A DNA stretch of 64,000 nucleotides from assembly GCF_900114915.1 (NCBI RefSeq), contig NZ_FOUS01000007.1, positions 62,001 through 126,000 of the forward strand, given 5' to 3'. Positions 1-7,318 of this stretch are shown in pieces; within the stretch, counting starts at the first letter, position 1, and the number at the start of each line of letters is the position of its first letter. The notes beneath the pieces were generated by a model that saw nothing but the letters and a program-made list of their open reading frames with translations, was not told the origin of the DNA and made no database searches. This DNA comes from Bradyrhizobium sp. Rc3b. GTDB lineage: Bacteria; Pseudomonadota; Alphaproteobacteria; Rhizobiales; Xanthobacteraceae. Made by a program: the position numbers and the translations under genes.

Positions 1-2
1 CC

Positions 3-467
3 TATTACCGCGTCGAGTGGTCAACAACCTGGCAAGACACGAAGGACTCTTCAATTCAGTCGAGCCTTAAGCAAATCGTAAAGTCGCTAGAAGGCGCAGC
101 CAGTGAGATTGCCATAAAACTAAAAGAGGAGGATCGAAAGGACGAAATCGCTCGTCTAGAGCGGCTTGCTGCCGAAGAGAGGTATAACCGAGAGGAAGAT
201 AAGCGCCGCGCACAGCAGTCGATTAAGGACAGCCAAGAGCACCTGGGACAGATCATTCAGCAATGGTCGAATGTGATGAACGTTGAGCGGTTTCTCGCCG
301 GAGCGGCTGAGCGCGCAACCACCCTGCCAGAGGCCGAGAGAAACACGATGCTGGAACGCCTGAACCTCGCGCGGCAATTCCTGGGCACACAAGATCCGCT
401 AGATTTCTTGCGATCGTGGAAAACGCCAGACGAACGTTATCAGCCCCTGTTTCCATTAACAGACTAG
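3..467 (+). CDS. C-terminal part of an uncharacterised coiled-coil protein (5' end outside window)
   Basis: The frame is open from the first complete codon of the window to a TAG at 465-467, so this is the last ~154 residues of a longer protein rather than a gene starting at an internal ATG. The middle is very rich in Glu, Lys, Arg and Gln with heptad-like spacing (a coiled coil of about 50 residues); the end is a helical segment closing in PLFPLTD. No enzyme motif is visible. It converges on the next gene with a 4-base overlap. It may belong to the cargo zone beside the prophage; function unknown. Confidence 0.6.
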   Translation, partial: YYRVEWSTTWQDTKDSSIQSSLKQIVKSLEGAASEIAIKLKEEDRKDEIARLERLAAEERYNREEDKRRAQQSIKDSQEHLGQIIQQWSNVMNVERFLAGAAERATTLPEAERNTMLERLNLARQFLGTQDPLDFLRSWKTPDERYQPLFPLTD

Positions 468-688
468 TTGACCCGAATGCCAACCACGTGCCGCGCTATC
501 TCAGCCCTCGCGGCGTCGAGCACCAACACGACCGTGCCAGCACCGCGGTCGAATTCCGGATCGCTCCCGATATCGCGTGCGATCTGCGCGCCGTATTGCC
601 GCGCGATATCGGGCGAACCAAACACCTCCCCCGCGTTGTCCGGCTGTAATTGCCCCTTGTGGATGATTGGAAAATAGTACCGCTGCAC
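464..688 (-). CDS. DUF6894-family small protein
   Basis: A 74-residue protein opening with the aromatic-rich QRYYFPIIHKG strand and ending in a V-V-L-V-L-D-A-A strand, the layout of DUF6894 proteins common in Rhizobiales. The GTG at 686-688 is chosen because AGGAGG lies seven bases upstream; a longer frame to 775 lacks such a site. The function of the family is unknown. Two other members are in this window (25956-26186 and the broken 33351-33580). Confidence 0.65.
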   Translation of the reverse strand: MQRYYFPIIHKGQLQPDNAGEVFGSPDIARQYGAQIARDIGSDPEFDRGAGTVVLVLDAARAEIARHVVGIRVN

Positions 689-927
689 GCGTGGCCTCCT
701 ATTAGGCCCATCATGCGCCAAGTTGCGGTGGGACGAGCCTGTCCAAACCGACAGGGTAGCTTGGCGCTTCAACACCTAGCCAGAGTTCGCCGTTCGATCA
801 GTGCGTTTCGGCTTCGAGAGGTACACTCACATCTGGCTGTGAATAGCACGGATAACTCGCGTATCCCGCTTACATCACAACCGGGGGTGACCATCCTGAT
901 ATTATTACACGAATCAGGAGGTTCATC

Positions 928-1212
928 ATGAGCGTTTTTTTAGTGACTTGGGATTTGAACAAACAGCGCACGAACTACAACGAAGCGCGGCAGGCGCTGG
1001 TCACGCATCTTGCGCGCTACAACCACACCAAAGACCCTGGGCTGGACTCGGTGTGGTTCATCGAATCGTCGGCCACAGCGGACGCGGTTTCGACAGACAT
1101 CCTGACGAAGATGGATAAGAACGATCGGCTAATCGTGACCAAGTTGGTAAGCGGGCAGCATCAAGGCTGGCTCGATAAGTCGGTATGGGATTGGATCAAC
1201 CCTCGACTGTAA
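928..1212 (+). CDS. Stand-alone Cas2-like / SinR-like ferredoxin-fold protein
   Basis: A 94-residue protein that begins with a hydrophobic strand (SVFLVTWDL), then a helix, a second strand with SVWFIESS and a later LIVTKLV strand, the beta-alpha-beta order of Cas2-like/SinR-like proteins. AGGAGG sits just before the ATG. No CRISPR array, cas1 or effector is nearby, so adaptation in CRISPR is not implied; similar solitary proteins are often mobile-element cargo. The 3' end overlaps the opposing DUF3102 remnant by ~50 bases. Family assignment rests on pattern only. Confidence 0.55.
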   Translation: MSVFLVTWDLNKQRTNYNEARQALVTHLARYNHTKDPGLDSVWFIESSATADAVSTDILTKMDKNDRLIVTKLVSGQHQGWLDKSVWDWINPRL

Positions 1213-1442
1213 GGCCGACGCTCTGCCGCAGTAATTTTCTCGCCCTTGGCCGCGCGCTCTTCGACTTGTTCGCGGACTTCTGGCTCAGCCGTCGAAAGAG
1301 AAAGAAGCGCTCTGTAATTCGAATCGGCAACATGTTGCCGATTTTCGCCGAATTGCGTGCAAATCTGCATATAGTTGCGCGCAGTGCGTTCGCTCATCCC
1401 AAACTCAGCATCAATCCATGGCAGAAAAATTGCCGTGCCCAA
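1161..1442 (-). pseudogene. DUF3102 remnant lacking its N-terminus
   Basis: The readable part carries the DUF3102 signature FLPWIDAEFGMSERTARNYM (helix-turn-helix-like) followed by the helical tail with VREQVEERAAKGEKIT. Family members normally have about 40 more residues ahead of this motif. Here the frame is closed by a stop only ten codons upstream of the TTG, and no ribosome site is seen, so the gene seems beheaded. It lies directly downstream of the phosphoribosyltransferase at 1470-2168 on the same strand. DUF3102 proteins are found on plasmids and phages. Confidence 0.5.
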
Positions 1443-1469
1443 GCGAAGACTTCTGCTGAGGCTGCCCGG

Positions 1470-2168
1470 CTAAAAAAGTGGTTTCTGCGGAATTTCCAAT
1501 TCCTGCTGCCGATACTCAAACATCTTTACTTCCTGTACAGCTGTTCGTCGAGCTACAGCGAGACCTTCAGTCGGCAGACAGCCAACTTCGGACAATCGCC
1601 AAACAGCGGCGATGAACGAAGATCCTGACGTAATGAAGTCATCAAACAGAAGAACCGGCCTATCGGGTTTTTGGATGACTTGGAGATTATCAAATCGCCG
1701 CTCGGGAGAGCGAGCACCACCCTGCTTGTGAATGGCGCCCGAAGCGGCCTTCCAGCGTAGCGCATCGAGGGCTATCAGCTTACCGCCCGATGCCGCCGCT
1801 ATCGCCTGTGCGTACAGCAGCGTCTTGTAGCTCGCCGGTGCACCAACAACGCCGGCACTATTAGGAATCGGGACAATTGCAGTGGACTGGTTCGGCGAGC
1901 TGAAAGACCGACCTAACGCGGACCATAGATGGTCCAAAAAGCCCTGCCGATTTCGTTCCTCCAGTCGGAAGTTGATGCCGGCAACGGTAACTTGAGCGTA
2001 GCCCTTAATGGGCTCTCCCTTCAGACATTTCACAACTTTGTTGGTGTCCCAGTCTTCCTGACGAGGTTTGATTCCGTTCCAATCCGTCAGGTAGTAGCAA
2101 AGGTGCTGCACGAGCATGTGAAATGCCGAGGGTCTGAAAAGAGCTTGCGTAATTCGATTGTAGCACAA
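1470..2168 (-). CDS. Phosphoribosyltransferase-like protein (cargo cassette)
   Basis: A protein of up to 232 residues with the type I phosphoribosyltransferase PRPP loop PVLLFDDFITSGSSF near residue 170, preceded by a hydrophobic strand (STAIVPIPN) and a lysine-rich flexible segment as in ComFC-like enzymes. The loop deviates slightly (FDDFITSGSS for the common VDDVxTTGxT). The TTG at 2168 is tentative; an ATG lies at 2117. It is divergent from a second phosphoribosyltransferase 114 bases away and near a DprA-like gene. PRPP-dependent chemistry is likely; the substrate is unknown. Confidence 0.7.
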   Translation of the reverse strand: MCYNRITQALFRPSAFHMLVQHLCYYLTDWNGIKPRQEDWDTNKVVKCLKGEPIKGYAQVTVAGINFRLEERNRQGFLDHLWSALGRSFSSPNQSTAIVPIPNSAGVVGAPASYKTLLYAQAIAAASGGKLIALDALRWKAASGAIHKQGGARSPERRFDNLQVIQKPDRPVLLFDDFITSGSSFIAAVWRLSEVGCLPTEGLAVARRTAVQEVKMFEYRQQELEIPQKPLF

Positions 2169-2217
2169 CCGCCTTCGGTTGCTTCAAAGAACTGTTGGAC
2201 AAGCCGAGGGAAGTCCG

Positions 2218-2246
2218 TTGACACTGCATTTTTTGGGTAAAACTGT
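2218..2246 (+). promoter_or_regulatory. Candidate promoter between divergent phosphoribosyltransferase genes
   Basis: A perfect TTGACA at 2218-2223 is followed 17 bases later by a weak AACTGT. It points at the gene starting at 2283, within the 114-base divergent spacer. The -35 box is good and the -10 poor, so this is only a candidate. Confidence 0.3.
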
Positions 2247-2282
2247 GCCGGAAAGGTGATTCGGCGAATCAGGTGAAACCCG

Positions 2283-2834
2283 ATGAAGCGCTGGTATCTT
2301 AACGAATTTGAAGAATTTGGAGACGATGAGATCTCTGCGTTCGGATATTATCACCCGTACCGCCAGCATATGGCGCTGCATGGCGATCGGTCGACCTATC
2401 CGACCTACAGCGCAAAACTTTTAGACCTGAAAGAAAAGAGGCATGGAGGGATTGTCTATTTCTTCAATAGGATTGAGCCACTGATCCGAAAGGACGTGGC
2501 ATTGGCAACAGTACCGTCACATGATCCGCAAAAGAAGATCAATGGCATCCGGGAGCTCGCGCAGCGGATCTGCATCGACGATCCACGTTTAGATGCGACT
2601 GAAGTACTCGTGAGAAAACAACCTGTTGAAAAGCTCGCTCATGGTGGCGATCGAAGCAGGCACAACCATCTTAAATCAATAGCAGTTGAGTCACCGCACC
2701 TGATCCGCGGTCGCAGAGTCTTGTTGCTTGACGATGTTGTCAGCACCGGCAACTCGCTCAGGGCCTGCCGAGATTTGCTACTTTCCGCCGGTGCTCGGTC
2801 GGTCTACTGCGCAGCGCTTGGCAAAACTACCTAG
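2283..2834 (+). CDS. Second phosphoribosyltransferase, ComFC-like
   Basis: A 183-residue protein ending in a classical PRPP-binding loop, VLLLDDVVSTGNSL, around residues 144-157, followed by a helix and a strand. A basic patch (KKKINGIRELAQRI-like helix and a later RKQPVEK) precedes the loop, as in ComF-family proteins acting near DNA uptake. The N-terminus lacks the zinc finger of full ComFC. AGGTGA lies about ten bases before the ATG. It converges on the DprA-like gene with an 8-base overlap, suggesting a compact cassette. Substrate unknown. Confidence 0.7.
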   Translation: MKRWYLNEFEEFGDDEISAFGYYHPYRQHMALHGDRSTYPTYSAKLLDLKEKRHGGIVYFFNRIEPLIRKDVALATVPSHDPQKKINGIRELAQRICIDDPRLDATEVLVRKQPVEKLAHGGDRSRHNHLKSIAVESPHLIRGRRVLLLDDVVSTGNSLRACRDLLLSAGARSVYCAALGKTT

Positions 2835-3573
2835 CGCCGACGCGCGTCAACACGTCGTCGACCGAGGTCAGAGCAGCAGTCTTTTCATAATCCAAGAAGC
2901 GTGCCGGCCACTTAAGTGACTTATCATCCAGAACCGACTTGGCAATGAAAAGCCAGCGGTTGAGCTTAACGCATTCTGCAGCCTGGTGAAGTGTGCCACT
3001 GGTATCCGACGCCTCAATAATCACCGTGGCGTCAGTGATCGCGGCCATGACTCTGTTTCGGACCGGGAAATTGGACTTAAAAACGGGAGCGCCATTTCGG
3101 AATGGCGAGAGCAACAAATGATGCGCATAGATTGTCTGCTGGAGATCGGCGTTCTCGGCGGGATAGGCCTTGTCCAGCGGCGTGCCGATGACGGCGACCG
3201 CGTGACCGCCATTGTCGACGACGCCCGTCAAGGCGGCGGTGTCCACACCCTTTGCAAGCCCACTGACCACCGTCACCCCAGCGGCAGAAAGCGAACGCGC
3301 CAGCTGATAGGCGCGCGTCCACCCCTTTTCCGAAACCTCACGCGTGCCGACAATTGATACCGCTGGGGAGTCGAGTAAATCGAGGTGTCCCGAATAAAAA
3401 ATGCTAACGCGACCATCGACGTCAGGTCGCAACATTTCTAGCTGCCGATCCTCAAGCTCCGCCCTTCCGATTCTCTGCAATAAATCGGCAAGCTGATACT
3501 GATGCTGATCGTCCGGGGGCGCGTACCGAGGCCGCCCTCGACTGCCTTTTTGTGCCGCCGCTTTATGTGCCAT
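2827..3573 (-). CDS. DprA-like (SLOG/Rossmann) protein
   Basis: A 248-residue protein with the DprA Rossmann core: SIVGTREVSEKG, then VTVVSGLAKGVDTAA, AVIGTPLDKAYPAEN and FPVRNRVMAAITDATVIIEA, in family order. DprA loads RecA on incoming single-stranded DNA in natural transformation, and the same SLOG fold occurs in nucleotide-handling conflict proteins. The ATG at 3573 gives a soluble protein; an upstream TTG at 3678 would add a 35-residue hydrophobic leader without a good ribosome site. Its pairing with two phosphoribosyltransferases inside prophage cargo suggests a defence or nucleotide-modification role rather than the housekeeping DprA. Confidence 0.75.
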   Translation of the reverse strand: MAHKAAAQKGSRGRPRYAPPDDQHQYQLADLLQRIGRAELEDRQLEMLRPDVDGRVSIFYSGHLDLLDSPAVSIVGTREVSEKGWTRAYQLARSLSAAGVTVVSGLAKGVDTAALTGVVDNGGHAVAVIGTPLDKAYPAENADLQQTIYAHHLLLSPFRNGAPVFKSNFPVRNRVMAAITDATVIIEASDTSGTLHQAAECVKLNRWLFIAKSVLDDKSLKWPARFLDYEKTAALTSVDDVLTRVGAR

Positions 3574-3763
3574 GGGTCCTAAAAGCACCGAGATATCCCC
3601 TCCGTCAAAACAGAACATAAAGAGAACATACATGCCTATCCACAGGATGTATACCCTTATCAGCTTGATTCGCTTCAAATATCCCTAATGTCCCCCGCCT
3701 CCGCTATGCGGCTGGGTGGCGTCTTCTATGCCGACTCACCCCCGTAATTCGTGGCAAAGGGCC

Positions 3764-5932
3764 TCACAGAACCCTCCCTGATTTCGCCCGCCTAACGGCA
3801 TCGACCACCCTGCTCGGTAGCTCGGCATTCTGCTGCGCCATGGCCGCCCTAATCAGCGCAACCGTCTTCTCGCTCGCGTCGCCCTGGATATTGACGGAGC
3901 CGGCGTGAACGGTGATGCCGCCACCACCCACCCCACTGCGCAACACATCGTTCGGGATCACCTGCGCGCCACGGGGGATGTTCACCAGCTCGGGGCCTTT
4001 CTCACCCACGATCGATAGCCCACCAGGTGCGGAGTTAGTGCCGGCGGCGAACATCGGGAATGGCAGGCCACCCGTGCCGGCGCCGAGGCCAGTTGCGTTT
4101 GCAACCTGGCCATAATTGCCAACACCGCCACCACCGAACAGGCTGCCAATGTTGAAGCCCCCGCTCCCACCACCACCAAATGCCGATGACCAAAGCTGAT
4201 CCGCAGCCATCTGGGCTAGCTTGTCTGAAATCTTGGTAAGTGCGTTTAGGCCGGCCGTCTTCAGGGCGTCCATTGCGGAGGCGCCGTTGCGGATCTGCTG
4301 CGTGAAGTCTGTGAAGATACCGCGGTTGATGTCCTGGGCCGTCTTCGAAATATCAGTGAGCGCGTTCACCATCCGCATGGCGGCGGCTTCGCTGCTGCCC
4401 AGCGCCGCAGTGACGTCGTTGCCGTAAACACCCGCAAGCTGGCGGGCGATGCTCACGTCTTCGCTGGTCAAGAACGCAGTCTTGGCACCGAATTCAATCG
4501 ATGCCGCCACCCTCGCCTTCTCCAGGGCCGTTGCAGCCTCGCCTGTCCGCTTGGCGTAGTCCGAGATTTGCGCGGCCACCTGTGGCGTGACTTTTCCGTA
4601 GGCCTGCATCGCGGCCGTCGTCAGCGTTGCTTCTGCGCGCATCTGCGCTTGAGCTGCTGCGCCGAGTCCCTCGGCCTGGGCGTCGGCCTGAAGACGGGCG
4701 ATGTGCTTCTCGATCGCCTCGGTGGCTCGATCGTACGCGTCCGCCTGCTCGTCGACCTTCTTTGCCGGATCTTTGGACGTGTCGCCGCGAACCGATGTCG
4801 CAATATCCTGAGCCTGACGCATGGCTTGCGTCACCGCCGCATAGTTCTTTAACGCGGCGCCCAGCTTATCCGTGGCTGGCGCCATCTGCACATCGCGCGG
4901 GTCTTTCGTAATGCCGTAGTAGTCTTCCGCAGCCTTGCGACTCTCGGGAGTCGTGGTCGCATCGGTGATGGACTTCCAGACAGATGCACCGCCGATCCGG
5001 TTAGCAAACCAATCAGGCACCTTTCCGAGAGCGGTGTATAGCTGCGTCGCGTAGCCGACCGCTGCCGCCAAGTCCTCTGTGATGGCAACCCAGGATTCGT
5101 GATAGTTCATGCCGAGCTTGGCAATGTCGTCCTGTACCGGCTTCCATTTATCGGCGAGGATCTTTTGCGCCTCATCCATCCGTCGCTGCAGATCCTGCGC
5201 GCGGCCGAGGTCTTCGTCGCTGATCAACTGCGTTTTGTTTACCGCATCAGCACGCCTAAGCATGTCGTCGAGATAACCGCTATCGGCGCGCAGTGCCGCA
5301 GCGACCTTCGGGCCGAACGCGGTCTCGGTCAGGTCAAGCGCGGCCAGGCGCTGGCCCTTTTGCATGGCGTCATCGATCAGGGCGACGACGCTACGGAGCT
5401 TTCCTTCCCCGTCATTGCCGCCGATTGCTCCGCCAGGGAAGTTGCCGACCTTTTGCAGCTCGTCCAGGCGCTTCTGTATGGTCGATCCGCCGAGCTTATC
5501 AGTGCTGGCAGAGTTGAATTGCTTCAATGCCTCGGTCAGGTCGATAATCTTGTCGCGAGCCTCACCACCGGACTTTGTAATCCGCTGGAAAAAATCCGTG
5601 CTGAATCCGGTCGCGTTAGCCTCAGCCGTAACTGCGTTAAACTCTTCTATCTTCGCCTTCGCCAATTCGGTGGCGTACGACATTAGCTTGAATGCGTCAC
5701 GTATGGCCGTGATCGCCAGCAAGACAGGAGCTGCCGCTCCAAGCAACCGACCAAAGGCCAGCGTCGCCGCTCCCGCTGCGCCTTGCGACACCAAGAAGCC
5801 GGCTGACATTTGAATGGTCTGCTTCGTAATCGCCAGCGTCGCCTTCTTGGCGAGGCTGGTTGTATCGTCCATCGCGCGCTGAAACTTGCTTATGTCAGCG
5901 CCAACCTCAGTGATAAGTTGCGGCCCCGCCAT
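3764..5932 (-). CDS. Phage tail tape-measure protein
   Basis: A 722-residue protein that is mostly long alpha-helix, opening with the ITEVGADISKFQRAMDD segment typical of tape-measure N-termini, then a hydrophobic stretch (about residues 45-100) and a Gly-rich C-terminal region (GGGGSGGFNIGSLFGGGG) before a helical end. Such proteins set tail length and help DNA entry in siphophages. The start shares one base with the stop of the upstream tail gene (TAATG), fitting coupled translation. Downstream tail genes (distal tail, hub) are absent. Confidence 0.85.
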   Translation of the reverse strand: MAGPQLITEVGADISKFQRAMDDTTSLAKKATLAITKQTIQMSAGFLVSQGAAGAATLAFGRLLGAAAPVLLAITAIRDAFKLMSYATELAKAKIEEFNAVTAEANATGFSTDFFQRITKSGGEARDKIIDLTEALKQFNSASTDKLGGSTIQKRLDELQKVGNFPGGAIGGNDGEGKLRSVVALIDDAMQKGQRLAALDLTETAFGPKVAAALRADSGYLDDMLRRADAVNKTQLISDEDLGRAQDLQRRMDEAQKILADKWKPVQDDIAKLGMNYHESWVAITEDLAAAVGYATQLYTALGKVPDWFANRIGGASVWKSITDATTTPESRKAAEDYYGITKDPRDVQMAPATDKLGAALKNYAAVTQAMRQAQDIATSVRGDTSKDPAKKVDEQADAYDRATEAIEKHIARLQADAQAEGLGAAAQAQMRAEATLTTAAMQAYGKVTPQVAAQISDYAKRTGEAATALEKARVAASIEFGAKTAFLTSEDVSIARQLAGVYGNDVTAALGSSEAAAMRMVNALTDISKTAQDINRGIFTDFTQQIRNGASAMDALKTAGLNALTKISDKLAQMAADQLWSSAFGGGGSGGFNIGSLFGGGGVGNYGQVANATGLGAGTGGLPFPMFAAGTNSAPGGLSIVGEKGPELVNIPRGAQVIPNDVLRSGVGGGGITVHAGSVNIQGDASEKTVALIRAAMAQQNAELPSRVVDAVRRAKSGRVL

Positions 5933-6327
5933 TAGGCGGCCTCCGCCGCGCCGACGAAGAGCGCCGAAATCACTTCGCTGGCGATAAGAGCGTTCCCAGC
6001 AAGGGGCTTACCGGTCACTTGTTCTTTGACAAGCTGGAACGCTTCATCGGCAGCCATGCCACCTCCAATGAGGCCAAGCGCGATGACGTTCTCAATATCG
6101 GAGACCGAGTAAACCTGTTCGAGAAACCGCCTTAAGCAGGCTGCAGGCGTGTCGCCGAATTGACCGCCAAGCGGACGCCGGCCGCCGAACTTCATCAGTA
6201 GCTGGAGATTCCGCAGATCCTGCCCGCCTGCAATGGTGGCCAGCACGGTGGAGTCATTGAGGTTGAACGTGCGCACTTCACCAGCGAATTTAATCTGGCG
6301 GGCGCAGGGATTAATCGTTGAGGACAT
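5932..6327 (-). CDS. Tail-assembly / GTA-family phage protein
   Basis: A 131-residue protein located between the gp10-like gene and the tape measure, the place of tail-assembly chaperones and of gene-transfer-agent family proteins. It shows a beta-rich start (CARQIKFAGEVRTFNLN) and a helical end (VISALFVGAAEAA). The ATG at 6327 overlaps the upstream stop by 17 bases. A longer reading to 6345 is possible. Assignment is by position and by general likeness to alphaproteobacterial GTA-like proteins. Confidence 0.6.
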   Translation of the reverse strand: MSSTINPCARQIKFAGEVRTFNLNDSTVLATIAGGQDLRNLQLLMKFGGRRPLGGQFGDTPAACLRRFLEQVYSVSDIENVIALGLIGGGMAADEAFQLVKEQVTGKPLAGNALIASEVISALFVGAAEAA

Positions 6328-6691
6328 CTTGGACGGCCTTTGCAATGTTGGAGTTGATATCCGCCTGCATTGCGCGGGCGGTCGGATAAAAAAATGGTTG
6401 AGCTGATGTTTTCCGCGTGCCGTACTCGGTAAAGAGCGCGTAGTCGGCCTCGCCGTGCGGGCCGCATTCGCCGTGGGTAGTGCTCTCGCCGCCCGCGGTG
6501 ACTTCTAACGTGAGATCGCGTTTGGTGCGGCGGACTTTCACGCTATCGCGCAGCTTGCCTGTTCGCACAGGCGCCGCATTCTTGATCGCTTGCGCCAGCC
6601 TGTCGGCTTCCTGCGCTATAGCTGTCGCCAGTTGACGTTTAAGTTTGAATGGAAGCTGGCTGATCTGCCGGTTGAAGTCGTCGTTGGGCAA
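6311..6691 (-). CDS. HK97 gp10-like head-tail/tail-completion protein
   Basis: A 126-residue protein with the gp10 pattern: a basic helix, NAAPVRTGKLRDSVKV, then YALFTEYGTRKTSAQPFFYP and a helical end. These proteins complete the head-tail junction of HK97-like siphophages. The TTG at 6691 has AGGAG five bases ahead and is preferred over the longer frame to 6727. It leads the tail genes 5932-6327 and 3764-5932. Confidence 0.8.
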   Translation of the reverse strand: MPNDDFNRQISQLPFKLKRQLATAIAQEADRLAQAIKNAAPVRTGKLRDSVKVRRTKRDLTLEVTAGGESTTHGECGPHGEADYALFTEYGTRKTSAQPFFYPTARAMQADINSNIAKAVQDVLND

Positions 6692-6768
6692 TGATTCTCC
6701 TGTGCAAGGTTGCGCGCTGCGCGCCATGTTGTTAGACCGCGCTCCTGAACATCAAAGGAGCGCCGGTC

Positions 6769-6951
6769 TTGGCCAAAAAGACAAAGAAAACTGTTCGCCG
6801 CGAGTGGACGAAGGAAGACATCAAGGATCTGAAGGCGCACTCGAAAGCGCGGACGCCGGTTGTCAAAATCGCTAAGATGACAAAGCGGACTGAGGGCGCG
6901 CTACGCCAGAAGGCTATCGTGTTGGGTATCGGCCTGGGCCATCAGCGGTAA
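6769..6951 (+). CDS. Small basic SANT/HTH-like protein
   Basis: A 60-residue lysine-rich protein read from a TTG with AAGGAG nine bases upstream. It holds REWTKEDIKDLKAHS, a Myb/SANT-like first helix, and a second part with IAKMTKRTEGALRQKA, resembling short DNA-binding proteins found in many copies in Rhizobiales. It stands on the opposite strand to the surrounding phage genes, so it may be a chromosomal-type or cargo gene. Confidence 0.65.
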   Translation: MAKKTKKTVRREWTKEDIKDLKAHSKARTPVVKIAKMTKRTEGALRQKAIVLGIGLGHQR

Positions 6952-7041
6952 ATGATGGGCGCGCTTGCTGCCGCGCGCTGTACCCGCGGCAGCGTTTATC
7001 TACTGTCGGACCTGGGGGATGCCCCCGCCCGCGTGGTCGTC

Positions 7042-7245
7042 TCAGCCGATCCTTAGATTTTCCGCCGAGTCTTTCCCGCGATTGTTCACGACGTCGAAGC
7101 TAACCTTGGCCCCCTCGGCGAGAGAGCTAAAACCAGCCTTCTCGACTGCCGAGATGTGAACGAAGACGTCTTTGCCGCCGTTGTCAGGTTGAATGAATCC
7201 ATAACCCTTCGTCGGGTTGAACCACTTAACTGTCCCCATAGCCAC
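7042..7245 (-). CDS. Cold-shock domain protein (CspA family)
   Basis: A 67-residue single cold-shock domain with both nucleic-acid-binding motifs, KGYGFIQPDNG (RNP1) and DVFVHISAVE (RNP2). It acts as an RNA chaperone. The GTG at 7245 with GGAG eight bases upstream is preferred; an ATG lies two codons later. It lies between phage tail genes as a moron-like insertion. A second CspA paralogue is at 34182-34391. Confidence 0.9.
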   Translation of the reverse strand: MAMGTVKWFNPTKGYGFIQPDNGGKDVFVHISAVEKAGFSSLAEGAKVSFDVVNNRGKDSAENLRIG

Positions 7246-7318
7246 TTTGAATTCTCCATTTTTCAAAAACCAAAACTAGTGCTCGAATTCCGACAAAAGA
7301 AAGGCTGCATCACCTCGT

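Noticed and set aside
928..1212. CRISPR-Cas locus
   Set aside because: No direct-repeat array, cas1 or effector could be seen in the window; the Cas2-like gene stands alone.
3574..3678. Hydrophobic 35-residue leader on the DprA-like protein
   Set aside because: TTG start without a good ribosome site in an AT-rich stretch that looks like a promoter; a membrane-bound DprA is not expected. It cannot be fully excluded.
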